NCBI RefSeq assembly: GCF_007786235.1
Contig: NZ_VNFK01000006.1
Span: 248,001 to 312,000, forward strand
Direction: 5' to 3'
Length of the DNA: 64,000 nt
Origin: Paenarthrobacter nitroguajacolicus
GTDB lineage: Bacteria; Actinomycetota; Actinomycetes; Actinomycetales; Micrococcaceae
Made by a program: the position numbers and the translations under genes
Notes under the pieces: model-generated
Seen by the model: only the letters and a program-made list of their open reading frames with translations
The model's database searches: none
What the model was told of the DNA's origin: nothing
Shown here: positions 7,222 to 19,326 of the stretch, piece after piece
Numbering within the stretch: position 1 is the first letter of the stretch
Layout of the letters: every line of letters starts with the position of its first letter

Positions 7222-10200
7222 CGCGCAATCGCAGTGTTCTTCAGCTTGGTTTGGCATGTCTTGCCTTCGCCGGTCGCTCAAGAACCTCTCATGAAACCTC
7301 CCATACCTCTGCCTGGAGCGGACTCGTTGGAGGACGGCATCGTCACAAAGTCACTGCAGCATTGGCCACAGCCAGCTTGGCTACGGCGGCCCTGACCGGT
7401 GTGCTCGGGGCCGGCCCGGCATTCGCAGACCAAGCCCGCCAGACAGTGGCTACTGGCCTCACCAAGGCCGCGGGCACACTGGTGGACCCGGATGGCAGGC
7501 TGTGGGTTTCGGATGCACGTGCAGGCTTCTGCCGGGTGACGGAGGCTTCCGGTTCAACGCCTGGAGGCCTGGAAACCAACACTTGCTTGGGAGGCACCCT
7601 TACCGGTCACGGAAGCGGGCCGGCCTTGGCTGGAACTCCAGCGATGATTGATCCGTCTCCTGCCAGCCACGGCGATGGCGACGAAATCGCGTTCATTCCG
7701 GATGCCGCCGTCGGAAGTTCAGACGTCGTACGCGCGCTGTGGAATCCCGACGAAGGCGTCTTCGACTACGACGGCGCGCTGACTATTTTTGACGGCGATC
7801 TTCGTCCGAACGCCGTTAGTGACGGCCCGGACGGCAACATCTACTTGTCGTTCGCGAATGCGCGGTCAATCGTCAAGATCGTAAACCCAACAGCTCTCCA
7901 CCCGAGCATCGAATCCATCGCATCCGTTAACTCGAGTTCCCTCAGCTTGGCTGCCACGCACCGCAACAGTGCAGGCAACGTTGTGGTGTATGTCGCCGAG
8001 ACCTCCGGGTTGACCGTCTTCACGGCACCCGATGACGGTGTGTTGACCAATTTCGTACCCGCACCGCTCTATAACGTCGGCAAGCCGACGGCGATCTACT
8101 ACGACTGGCAGTCTCCCCTGGTCCTTTACACCGGGACCGGCGGTGGAACCACCACCGCCGACGCAGGCAAGGACACCATCTCCCGCATTGACTTGAGCAC
8201 GGACACGGTGGACAACCAGTGGGCCCTCGGCTTCAGCAAAGTGGGCGGCTTGACCATGCGAGACGGCAAGCTGCTGGTGATGGAAGATCCGGGACAACTC
8301 GAACCTGCGAAGCCCGCAGAACGCGGCAGGCTACTCACTTTGGGCGGCGTGGTGCCGTCCATCGTCAGCGGCCCGACGGCGGCCAACGGAACCCAAGCCG
8401 CCAACCCGGCTTTCACCAACGATTCGACGCCCACGTTCGCAGTAGCGTCCACGCCGCCAGGCGGAGCCCTTGAGTGCAGCCTCCAGTTGAGCACCGCGAC
8501 GCCGGTGTGGCAGGTCTGCACAGGCGGCACCTTCACGCCGTCAACGGCTTTGGCCAACGGCGCCTACACGTTCTCCGTCCGGGCCGCACCGTCAGGCCTT
8601 CCCGTCTCGCGGACATTCACGGTGGATCTGACCGCCCCCGCTGCACCGGTGATCACGTCACCCGCTGCCGGGGCAACTGTCAACGGGTCGCCAGTCCTGG
8701 GTGTCACTTCGGCCGCGGATTCCACTTTGGCCTGCTCGGTCGATTCCACCACCACGTTCACAGCATGCAGTAACGGGTACGTATTCAACCTTGCAACAGC
8801 AGGCCAGCACGTGCTTAGGGTTCGGGCCACGGATATGGCCGGCAACGTCAGTGCGCTGGCATCGGTGACGGTAACCGCCGACCTGACTGCGCCTCAAGTT
8901 TCGGTCACCTCCCCGGCAGAAGGAGCAACGGTGGGCATCGCGCCTTCCTTTGCCTTCACATCCTCATCCCCGGACATTGCAGGGTTCAGGTGCAAGCTTG
9001 GCTCCAACGCGTTCACGGCATGCACGTCGCCCAAGGCCTATGCGGATCTTCCAAGTGGTCCTGCCACTTTCACCGTGGAAGCCAGGGACAACGCCGGTAA
9101 CACATCCACGGCTACCAGGAACGTGACTGTCTTCGCAGCCGACACGGCACCTCCGGTTGTTTCAGTCGATCCTGTCGGAGGAACATACGGGGCCAACAAG
9201 ACCATTACCTTGTCTGTCAATGAGGCAGCCACCGTTTTCGTCACCACGGACGGTACGACGCCTACGGCCTCCAGCCCTGTCTACTCCGGCCCGATACCGC
9301 TGACATCGATGACCCTGAAGTATTTCGCGCGGGACACCGCGGGAAACACCTCAGCCGTTGCGACACAGACTTACATCCGGGACGACACGGCACCCACCTT
9401 GACCGTGAATCCCGCCGCCGGCGCCTACGCTTCGGGCCAACTGGTGACAATGTCATCCAATGAAGCCGGGAGCATCTTCTACACAACGGATGGCACAAAC
9501 CCCGCCACTTCCGCCACGGGAACCACCAAGGCGTACACCGCAGCATTTGCCCTGAATGCCAACACCACCGTGAAGGCCCTGGCGGTCGATGCCTACGGAA
9601 ACGCCTCTGCGGTAGCTACCCGTGCATACACCGTCCTGGACACAACGCCCCCGGTGGTAACAGTGGCGCCGCCCGCGGGCAGCTACCCTGCCAACCAGCA
9701 GATCACGCTCACGGCCAACGAACCAGGATCGAGTATCTACTTCACAACCAACGGCACGAATCCGACGGCGATTGCAGCCAACAAGTACTCCACGGCCATA
9801 ACGCTGACAACGGCCATGACCTTGAAGTACTTCGCAGTTGATGCGTCCAACAACAGTTCAGCCATCGTCACGCAGGCATACACAGTGACGGCGCCCCCGG
9901 TCAACACCTGGAAGGACTACACCGGCGACGCCAAGAACGACGTCGTGGCACGCGACAACGGCGGCACGCTCTGGCTGTATCCGGGCAACGGTACCGGAGG
10001 GTGGCTTACCCAACGGTCTCTGGGCACAGGCTGGAACTCGTTGAATGCCATCGTTCCCACCAAGGACTTCAACGGTGACGGACGGAGCGATGTCCTGGCC
10101 CGCGACACCAACGGCGTCCTCTGGTTATACCCCGGGAATGGAACAGGGGGCCTCCAAGCGAGGGTCCAGGCCGGGACAGGCTGGGCTGGCATGACCCTGA

Positions 10201-10658
10201 TACTCGCACCGGGCGACTTCAGCGGTGACGGCAAGGCGGATGTCCTGGCCAGGAATTCGGCAGGAGCCCTGGTGCTCTACCGCGGGAATGGCACAGGCGG
10301 CTTCGCTTCCAGCGCTCAGATCGGCACGGGGTGGAACGCCATGACGGCTATCTTGAGCACTGGCGACTTCAACGGCGACAACAAGACCGATGTCCTGGCC
10401 AGGGACACTTCGGGCATCCTCTGGCTCTATCCCGGCAATGGGACGGGCGGGTGGCTCAACCGGGTTCAGGTTGGGAGTGGCTGGAGCGGGATGACCGCTA
10501 TCCTGGGCCCTGGCGACTTCAATGGGGACGGCAAGAATGACGTGCTAGCCCGTGACGCCGGTGGCAACCTCTTCCTGTACCCCGGTAATGGAACATCCGG
10601 ATGGCTCTCCCGCAGCCAGGTGGGCTGGGGCTGGGGAGGCTTCACTTCCCTTCCCTAA
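7215..10658 (+). CDS. Very large secreted protein: beta-propeller-like, Ig-like, chitobiase-C-type and VCBS repeats, with a chimeric N-terminus
   Basis: The open frame of 1147 residues starts at GTG 7215 inside the right repeat arm. Residues 1-35 resemble the lipoB signal peptide, but the lipobox cysteine is now Arg (LAFAGR). A second export signal follows at about 47-71, ending GPAFA before DQA. Residues about 75-375 look like an NHL/SMP-30-type propeller (DPDGRLWVSD, DGPDGNIYLSF). About 380-640 are Ig-like modules. About 640-895 are three units with TTDGTTPT or TTNGTNPT, as in chitobiase C-terminal/Fn3-like domains. About 900-1147 are five VCBS units (DFNGDGKNDVLARD, LYPGNGTGGW). It should be an extracellular adhesin or binding protein; no catalytic residues were recognised. 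The true translation start is uncertain. Confidence 0.8.
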   Translation: MDTRNRSVLQLGLACLAFAGRSRTSHETSHTSAWSGLVGGRHRHKVTAALATASLATAALTGVLGAGPAFADQARQTVATGLTKAAGTLVDPDGRLWVSDARAGFCRVTEASGSTPGGLETNTCLGGTLTGHGSGPALAGTPAMIDPSPASHGDGDEIAFIPDAAVGSSDVVRALWNPDEGVFDYDGALTIFDGDLRPNAVSDGPDGNIYLSFANARSIVKIVNPTALHPSIESIASVNSSSLSLAATHRNSAGNVVVYVAETSGLTVFTAPDDGVLTNFVPAPLYNVGKPTAIYYDWQSPLVLYTGTGGGTTTADAGKDTISRIDLSTDTVDNQWALGFSKVGGLTMRDGKLLVMEDPGQLEPAKPAERGRLLTLGGVVPSIVSGPTAANGTQAANPAFTNDSTPTFAVASTPPGGALECSLQLSTATPVWQVCTGGTFTPSTALANGAYTFSVRAAPSGLPVSRTFTVDLTAPAAPVITSPAAGATVNGSPVLGVTSAADSTLACSVDSTTTFTACSNGYVFNLATAGQHVLRVRATDMAGNVSALASVTVTADLTAPQVSVTSPAEGATVGIAPSFAFTSSSPDIAGFRCKLGSNAFTACTSPKAYADLPSGPATFTVEARDNAGNTSTATRNVTVFAADTAPPVVSVDPVGGTYGANKTITLSVNEAATVFVTTDGTTPTASSPVYSGPIPLTSMTLKYFARDTAGNTSAVATQTYIRDDTAPTLTVNPAAGAYASGQLVTMSSNEAGSIFYTTDGTNPATSATGTTKAYTAAFALNANTTVKALAVDAYGNASAVATRAYTVLDTTPPVVTVAPPAGSYPANQQITLTANEPGSSIYFTTNGTNPTAIAANKYSTAITLTTAMTLKYFAVDASNNSSAIVTQAYTVTAPPVNTWKDYTGDAKNDVVARDNGGTLWLYPGNGTGGWLTQRSLGTGWNSLNAIVPTKDFNGDGRSDVLARDTNGVLWLYPGNGTGGLQARVQAGTGWAGMTLILAPGDFSGDGKADVLARNSAGALVLYRGNGTGGFASSAQIGTGWNAMTAILSTGDFNGDNKTDVLARDTSGILWLYPGNGTGGWLNRVQVGSGWSGMTAILGPGDFNGDGKNDVLARDAGGNLFLYPGNGTSGWLSRSQVGWGWGGFTSLP

Positions 10659-10670
10659 GGGATAGCAAAA

Positions 10671-10705
10671 GGAAGAGCCCGGACGCTTGGCGTCCGGGCT
10701 CTTCC
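10671..10705. terminator. Bidirectional terminator
   Basis: A perfect 15-bp stem (10671-10685 with 10691-10705) has a 5-base loop. It lies between the convergent VCBS protein gene and the glycosyltransferase gene, the last gene of the minus-strand polysaccharide cluster. Confidence 0.85.
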
Positions 10706-10730
10706 TCCATGCAAGCCTCTACAGCAATTG

Positions 10731-11687
10731 CTAGGTGCGTTCCTTCATGGGATGCATGGTGGGCCTGTCCGGACTGGCTTGGATGTCCAGTTGGAGTGAC
10801 ACCAACAGCATCTGAACGCCCAGCACAAAGGGCACCACAGCCAACATCACCGACCCCGCAGTCGGAGATCCGACACTAGCTGCAAGGACCCAGATTCCGG
10901 CAACCAAGCCCATGACAATAAGGACAAGACCCGCGATCAGCAGAAGCGCAACTGCGGAGAAGGACCAAACCATGTACTTCCACCACACACGGCGCCAGAA
11001 ACCGCCGAAGAGCATCGCCAGAAGCTCGGGAATGACCTTCCGCAGCTTGATGCTGGAAACTTCGTTTCCATAGACGGCAGGAATCGGAACATCCACGATC
11101 GGAACGTCGAGGATATTCAGGTGAATCAGCAGGTCATTCTCGAAGCTGTATCGTGCTGCCACTTTGTTCATCGGCAGGCGACGAAGGACTTCCGTCCGGA
11201 TTGCTGTGTAGCCATTCTGCGGATCGAAAATGTGCCAGTAACCCGAAGCGAGCTTCGTCATGAAGGACAGGACAATGTTGCCAAAGATGCGGTAACCCGG
11301 CATACCAGCAAAAGACTCACCCGAGAAGAAACGGTTAGCCTTGGCGAAGCCATAGCCATCCACTACCGGATCCAGGAGCTGGGGAAGGTACTCGGGGTCC
11401 ATCTGGGCGTCACCGGCCATGACCACGTTGATGTCGGAGCCCAATTCCATGGCGGCCTTATGGGCTGTCAAGACAGCGCCGCCCACACCCTGATTGACTT
11501 CGTGCCGAATCAGGGTGACCCGGCCGTCGTCGGCGCGGAGGGCGGCACCCGAAGTATCATCAGGGCTGCAGTCATCAACAATGACGATGTCATCAACAAA
11601 ATCAGGCATCGTTTCGATGACCTGCGCGATGTGGTTTTCTTCTTTATAGGCCGGTACTACCGCGGCAATTCGAACGCCTCGATACAT
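10731..11687 (-). CDS. Family 2 glycosyltransferase, polyprenyl-phosphate sugar synthase-like, with two C-terminal membrane segments
   Basis: The 318-residue protein opens with VVPAYKEENHI, followed by IVIVDDCSPDDTS and MAGDAQMDPE, the nucleotide-sugar and metal-binding motifs of GT2 enzymes related to dolichol-phosphate mannose synthase. The GT-A domain spans about 1-215; two hydrophobic segments follow at about 235-260 and 265-295. It likely transfers a sugar to undecaprenyl/polyprenyl phosphate at the cytoplasmic face. It sits three bases downstream of a GtrA-like gene, which fits a pair that makes and flips a lipid-linked sugar for modifying a cell-wall polymer. The exact sugar cannot be told from the sequence. 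Confidence 0.85.
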   Translation of the reverse strand: MYRGVRIAAVVPAYKEENHIAQVIETMPDFVDDIVIVDDCSPDDTSGAALRADDGRVTLIRHEVNQGVGGAVLTAHKAAMELGSDINVVMAGDAQMDPEYLPQLLDPVVDGYGFAKANRFFSGESFAGMPGYRIFGNIVLSFMTKLASGYWHIFDPQNGYTAIRTEVLRRLPMNKVAARYSFENDLLIHLNILDVPIVDVPIPAVYGNEVSSIKLRKVIPELLAMLFGGFWRRVWWKYMVWSFSAVALLLIAGLVLIVMGLVAGIWVLAASVGSPTAGSVMLAVVPFVLGVQMLLVSLQLDIQASPDRPTMHPMKERT

Positions 11688-11690
11688 CGA

Positions 11691-12170
11691 TTATCCTTCG
11701 CTGCTGTTAGGTGTGAGTTTCTGTGTTGGCGTGTCGGTACCCGACTGGCCATCTGGCTGTTCGCTCTTCGCTTGCTTCTTTTGCGGGAAGATCCAGTGCT
11801 TGTAAATGAAGTAGTTCCATCCCATCGTCACGATTGTCGCAACGACCTTCCCCACGACGTATCCGGCACCCAGGAATTGGAAAAGCTCAACAATTCCCAT
11901 GACGGCAACCGTGTTGAAGGCCAGGAGGCCCGAATATCGAAGGACTCCGCCCAGCGCCGTTCCACCGCCATTGAAAGCGAAGTGGCGCTGCAGGAAGTAG
12001 TTGAAGAAGAAGCTTCCCCAGAACCCGGCGCCTGTGGCCAGCCACAACGGCCAGCCGAAAACCTGGAAGCAGAGGGCCAGAAGACCAAGGTCCACAAGGA
12101 AGCTCAGTCCGCCTACCAGCAGGAACTTGAACAAGCTGGAAGCCAGGAAGTTCCGGATGAAATTCTTCAT
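11691..12170 (-). CDS. GtrA-like membrane protein (putative lipid-linked sugar flippase)
   Basis: A 159-residue protein with four hydrophobic segments and the GtrA pattern FLLVGGLSFLVDLG near the N-terminus and WNYFIYKHWIFP near the C-terminus. GtrA proteins are thought to translocate undecaprenyl-phosphate-linked sugars across the membrane. The gene lies between the DUF6541 gene (2-base gap) and the GT2 gene (3-base gap), so the three are almost certainly co-transcribed. The hydrophilic C-terminal tail is rich in Lys, Ser and Thr. Confidence 0.85.
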   Translation of the reverse strand: MKNFIRNFLASSLFKFLLVGGLSFLVDLGLLALCFQVFGWPLWLATGAGFWGSFFFNYFLQRHFAFNGGGTALGGVLRYSGLLAFNTVAVMGIVELFQFLGAGYVVGKVVATIVTMGWNYFIYKHWIFPQKKQAKSEQPDGQSGTDTPTQKLTPNSSEG

Positions 12171-12172
12171 GA

Positions 12173-14287
12173 TCAGCAGATCCTTCCTAGCGGGGCTATC
12201 CCATCCGGGTTCCTGTTCTCAAGGATTCCCGAAACGCCATCAAGCTGAAGGCGGTCCTTGGCGGCCGCGTCGAAGGCCTCTTTCCCTCCAGGCAACTGGG
12301 ACCAATCGATCTGGTAGAGAGCGGCGTTTCCTTCGCGCACCACGAGTTTAAGGTACGGAATGGCGTCAGGCTGGGTAAGCCCTGCCTTGGGCTCGTCCCA
12401 TGCCCGGATCCTGCCATCTGCAATATAGACCCACTCAATGCCCAGCTCTGAAGCGGCCTCGCGTACTGCAGGATCCGTGGCCAGCTCCGGGAGTTTTTGA
12501 AGGACAAGCAGCTGCCTGTTCGTGGGTAGAATCTCGAAGTGACGGATCATCGGCATACGGTTGCCGAGGGCGTACATCCAAACCGAGCCGTCACACGAGT
12601 CATTCAGCACCGTGGCGTCCTGCGGCACGTATTGATCAATTTTGCTCAGGAGGCCCACTTCCGATGCGCTCAGCGTCGCCCCATCCACCTTCGTGTTGAT
12701 GTTGATCCGCTGGGCGTTTTGCTTGAAGTACGGAATGGCTGCGATGCCACTGATCAAGAGCACCGCGGCTGCAGCTACGGCTGTCACCACATGGCTGGGC
12801 CGCCTGGACGTCCTGTTTCCGTCATCCCGGGAAGCCGAGGTCCTGTAGCGGATCCTTCCGATCAGCCAAGCGATTGCTTCCGCCAACTGTGCCACTCCCA
12901 AACCGGCAAGCGGCACCAGAAGCATCACCAGGATGCCAAAGATGCGCCACTGGTCGTCGTAGAACGGAGCCGTCAGGGTCATGAACCGCGGGTTATCAGT
13001 GCCCATGGTGTAGACCGACAGGAAAGCGAAGGCTAGCACGGGACCGAAGTACCACCACATGCGGATCCTCAGCACGACGGCCAGGCACCCAAGGGCTACA
13101 AGAGCCGTCAGGATGGGCATGGCCATTGACCCGTGGTTCAGGAAGATGACGTTCTGGATAGCTCCGTTGCGATCGGTGTCCGCAGCCCACACCTGCTTGG
13201 ATACGCGCTCGGATTCCTTCAACATCTGGGCGATGATCGGCCATCCAAGGACAACTGCAAAGACGCCGGAGACCGCAAGGTAAACCGTGATGCCCAGAAT
13301 TCTGCCCTTGCGACGCACCAAGGCCGACAGCATCCAGAAGAGGAGCACGGGAAGCACGACGAAGGCCAGTGATGGGTGAACGGCGATCAAACCCACCGCC
13401 CCAAAGGCAATACCGGGGATCCAGAATTTTTGCCGCTCCACGGCGCCCTTCACCGCAAGCAGCGCAAAGGGACCCACCAGCAACATGCCAGCGAAGAACG
13501 GAATCAGCGGACCGCGCCACAGGAGATCGTAGGGGTACACCGTAAACCAGCCAGAAACAGCGGCGGCTGCGGCTACAGCAATCGGCCGGCGGGTGACAAG
13601 CATGGTCAGCGCCATGGTGCTCAATGGCAGCTGCACTGCCATCATCACCAGGACGAAGACGTTGAGGAAGACGGGAATGCTGACGCCGCTCATTGGCCAG
13701 AACAATGACAACACTGCATGGAAGGCGATCGGATAGCTCCGGATGGGAGCCTCAGGAATAGTGGTGTCGTAGTAAGCGAAGTTGCCCGCAATGCTCGGAT
13801 CCCACTCGTGGTTCACCGAGATCAACCGGATCATGTTGGCATGCCACGGAATGTCCCAGTCCTGGTTGATTCCAAGGAGACCTTCTGTACCAACGATCCA
13901 CGACACGGCAGCCACAGCGCCGCCGGCAATCAGACCCGCCAGAAGGATCCACCACGAGCCCGCGAAACGGTGTTTGCCGAAGATGCTTGGCTGCGTAAGG
14001 ATCGGCGCATCGAATTTGTCAGGGAAGTAGCGCTTCAAGGCCATCCTCAGCCCAAAGAGGATGCCGGACAGCACCAGCAGCACAGCCATCACCGGAAGCA
14101 GCTGCCAACTCAGTCCCAGCGCGTCGCCCATGACGCCAATAACCGTCAACACGCCCATGCCAAGCAGAGGTGCCACCACGGGCAGCAACACACGGCGAAC
14201 GCCCAACGCTTCGCCCAGAATCCAGCCTGGGCCCCACCACAACACAACGATCAGGAGTACACACAACAGCAGCGGGCCGATACCCAT
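12173..14287 (-). CDS. Large polytopic membrane protein, DUF6541-type, probable GT-C-like glycosyltransferase
   Basis: The 704-residue product has about a dozen hydrophobic segments from residue 3 to about 520, then an extracellular domain of about 180 residues at the C-terminus. The pattern (LWWGPGWILGEALGVRR at the start, a periplasmic loop with WDIPWHANMI and an RSYPIAFHAVL segment) is what I associate with the actinobacterial DUF6541 family, whose members lie in cell-envelope polysaccharide clusters. A lipid-linked sugar-using transferase activity at the outer face is inferred from the topology and from the downstream GtrA and GT2 genes; it is not shown by a catalytic motif I can verify. 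Confidence 0.7.
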   Translation of the reverse strand: MGIGPLLLCVLLIVVLWWGPGWILGEALGVRRVLLPVVAPLLGMGVLTVIGVMGDALGLSWQLLPVMAVLLVLSGILFGLRMALKRYFPDKFDAPILTQPSIFGKHRFAGSWWILLAGLIAGGAVAAVSWIVGTEGLLGINQDWDIPWHANMIRLISVNHEWDPSIAGNFAYYDTTIPEAPIRSYPIAFHAVLSLFWPMSGVSIPVFLNVFVLVMMAVQLPLSTMALTMLVTRRPIAVAAAAAVSGWFTVYPYDLLWRGPLIPFFAGMLLVGPFALLAVKGAVERQKFWIPGIAFGAVGLIAVHPSLAFVVLPVLLFWMLSALVRRKGRILGITVYLAVSGVFAVVLGWPIIAQMLKESERVSKQVWAADTDRNGAIQNVIFLNHGSMAMPILTALVALGCLAVVLRIRMWWYFGPVLAFAFLSVYTMGTDNPRFMTLTAPFYDDQWRIFGILVMLLVPLAGLGVAQLAEAIAWLIGRIRYRTSASRDDGNRTSRRPSHVVTAVAAAAVLLISGIAAIPYFKQNAQRININTKVDGATLSASEVGLLSKIDQYVPQDATVLNDSCDGSVWMYALGNRMPMIRHFEILPTNRQLLVLQKLPELATDPAVREAASELGIEWVYIADGRIRAWDEPKAGLTQPDAIPYLKLVVREGNAALYQIDWSQLPGGKEAFDAAAKDRLQLDGVSGILENRNPDGIAPLGRIC

Positions 14288-14359
14288 TCCTACGATCGCC
14301 TTTCTTAGATGCTTCCACTAGCCATCCGTTGACAGACGACTCTTGCAATTGAATGCCGG

Positions 14360-15091
14360 TTAGTTGCGTTCCCTCAGCCAAGCCACAGCTTGGTCGGCGG
14401 GTCCCTCGAACTGCACGGTGCCGGAAGACAGTACGACTCCCCTGTCGCAGATTCGCGAAATCATGTCGAGATCGTGGCTGACCACCACCAGGGTTCGCCC
14501 TTCGTCAGAGAGCTGCTTGATCTTGGCCAGGCACTTCCTCTGGAAGGGTTCGTCACCCACGGCCAGGATCTCGTCGACGAGGAAGATATCCGGCTGTGTG
14601 TGGACGGCTACTGCAAAGGCAAGCCGGAGGAACATTCCCGAAGAGTAGAACTTTACTTCGGTGTCAATGAACTGCTCAATCTCGGAGAAGGCGACGATGT
14701 CGTCAAACTTCTCGTGAATTTCCTGCTCCGTCATCCCCAGGATGGCGGCATTGAGGTAGACGTTCTCACGCCCCGACAGGTCTGGGTGGAAGCCCGCACC
14801 CACCTCGATCAGTCCGGCTACCCTGCCTTTGGTACGCACGGTTCCTTGATCGGGGAGGATGACACCGGAGATGAGCTTCAGCAGTGTGGACTTGCCCGAG
14901 CCATTGAAGCCCAACAGGGCTACGGTCTCGCCCGGTTGGATCTCAAAGCTGACGTCGTGCAGGGCATCGAACTTCTTGGTCAGGTCACCCTTCCGGCCCT
15001 TAACGAGCCAGACGAGCGTCTCCTTCAGGGAGTGGGAATGGCGGAGGTTGAAGGTCTTCTTCAGGCCCTTGACGATTACTGCAGCGCCCAT
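14360..15091 (-). CDS. wzt: ABC transporter ATPase for polysaccharide export (Wzt/TagH-like)
   Basis: A 243-residue ABC ATPase with Walker A GFNGSGKST (about 60-68), signature-type segment DLSGRENVYLN, Walker B IFLVDEILAVGDE and a switch His in VVVSHDLD. Homology is to the Wzt/RfbE/TagH group that exports finished O-antigen-like or teichoic acid-like polymers on a lipid carrier. There is no C-terminal carbohydrate-binding extension, so substrate recognition is probably not cap-dependent. It begins directly after the permease stop (15092) and works with that permease. Confidence 0.9.
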   Translation of the reverse strand: MGAAVIVKGLKKTFNLRHSHSLKETLVWLVKGRKGDLTKKFDALHDVSFEIQPGETVALLGFNGSGKSTLLKLISGVILPDQGTVRTKGRVAGLIEVGAGFHPDLSGRENVYLNAAILGMTEQEIHEKFDDIVAFSEIEQFIDTEVKFYSSGMFLRLAFAVAVHTQPDIFLVDEILAVGDEPFQRKCLAKIKQLSDEGRTLVVVSHDLDMISRICDRGVVLSSGTVQFEGPADQAVAWLRERN

Positions 15092-15949
15092 CTAGACCTC
15101 CTGCGCAAAGTGGCCCTCGAGCCGTCGGAAGACGATCTGGCCAATAACTAGGAACAATGCCGCCATGCCCAGTCCGACGAACCCAGTCACCAGGAGATGA
15201 GGCGGCAGTTCGACGGATGCATCGACGGTGGGATACCAAAACGCCCAGTGGAACAGTTCCACGGCAACGGTAATGGGGTTCAGCTGATAGATGGTCAGGA
15301 CCCAAGGTTCTGCCAGCCGGCGGATCATGGTCCAGGAGTACAGAACCGGCGAAGTCCACGTGACAATCATCATCAACATGTCCACGATGTTTTCGGCATC
15401 CCGGAAGAAGACATTGATGGCACCGGCCAACAAGCCGAGGCCCGTTGCTGTGACTGCCACAATGATGAACCCCAGCAGGGCACCAAAGAGCTGCATGACA
15501 TCCGGATGCCAACCACTTAGCAGCGCCGCGGCGAGCAAGACGACCAACTGCGGCAGGAAGTGGACCGCCGCTACCCAGACTGACGCCACGGGGAAAAGCT
15601 CACGCGGGAGGTAGATCTTTTTGACCAGAGCTGCATTCGACACAATCGACCGCGTCGCATTCGAAAATGCTTCGGAGAAGAAGTTGATGACGATGACGCC
15701 GGAGAACATGTACAGCGCGTAGTTGGGTATCTGGTCCCCAACCCGCAGGACAATGCCGAGGGCGAAGAACAGCACCACGTACTGCACCAGCGGCTTGACG
15801 TACGACCACGCCAAACCCAGCACCGAACCGCGGTAGCGGACACGGAGTTCCTTGCGGACAATCAGCTTGAGGAGGTACCGGCGCCGGTAGACATCCAGCA
15901 GTCCGGCACCCACCCCGGGAACAGCATAAGTATCAGTGGAGTTTGACAT
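15092..15949 (-). CDS. wzm: ABC-2 type permease for polysaccharide export (Wzm/TagG-like)
   Basis: The 285-residue protein has an amphipathic N-terminal region with VRKELRVRYRGSVLGL, the hallmark of Wzm/TagG permeases, then six hydrophobic segments. It forms the membrane channel for the ATPase encoded immediately downstream. It lies two bases after the galactofuranosyltransferase stop codon, which links export to a galactofuranose-containing polymer. A symbol is given by family, not by an experimentally named locus. Confidence 0.9.
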   Translation of the reverse strand: MSNSTDTYAVPGVGAGLLDVYRRRYLLKLIVRKELRVRYRGSVLGLAWSYVKPLVQYVVLFFALGIVLRVGDQIPNYALYMFSGVIVINFFSEAFSNATRSIVSNAALVKKIYLPRELFPVASVWVAAVHFLPQLVVLLAAALLSGWHPDVMQLFGALLGFIIVAVTATGLGLLAGAINVFFRDAENIVDMLMMIVTWTSPVLYSWTMIRRLAEPWVLTIYQLNPITVAVELFHWAFWYPTVDASVELPPHLLVTGFVGLGMAALFLVIGQIVFRRLEGHFAQEV

Positions 15950-15951
15950 CG

Positions 15952-19190
<3,239 letters not shown>

Positions 19191-19272
19191 TCAAGGCTAC
19201 CCGACGTGGCGCGCGTTCCCTGTATCGGGGGACGCCGCTGCCCGGCTAAGGGGCACCTCGACAAATGGCAGA

Positions 19273-19299
19273 GGGAGACTGGCCAGCGGCCAGCCTCCC
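19273..19299 (-). terminator. Probable terminator of the diacetamido sugar operon
   Basis: A 12-bp stem with one mismatch and a 3-base loop lies about 30 bases past the stop codon of the Gfo/Idh/MocA gene. It separates that operon from glf, so glf is likely to have its own promoter in 19140-19270. Confidence 0.55.
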
Positions 19300-19326
19300 C
19301 CTCATGCCCTACTCGCTAAGGCTGAG

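Noticed and set aside
13718..14308. Plus-strand frame rich in His/Gln opposite the DUF6541 gene
   Set aside because: Low-complexity antisense translation of membrane-segment codons; no support as a gene.
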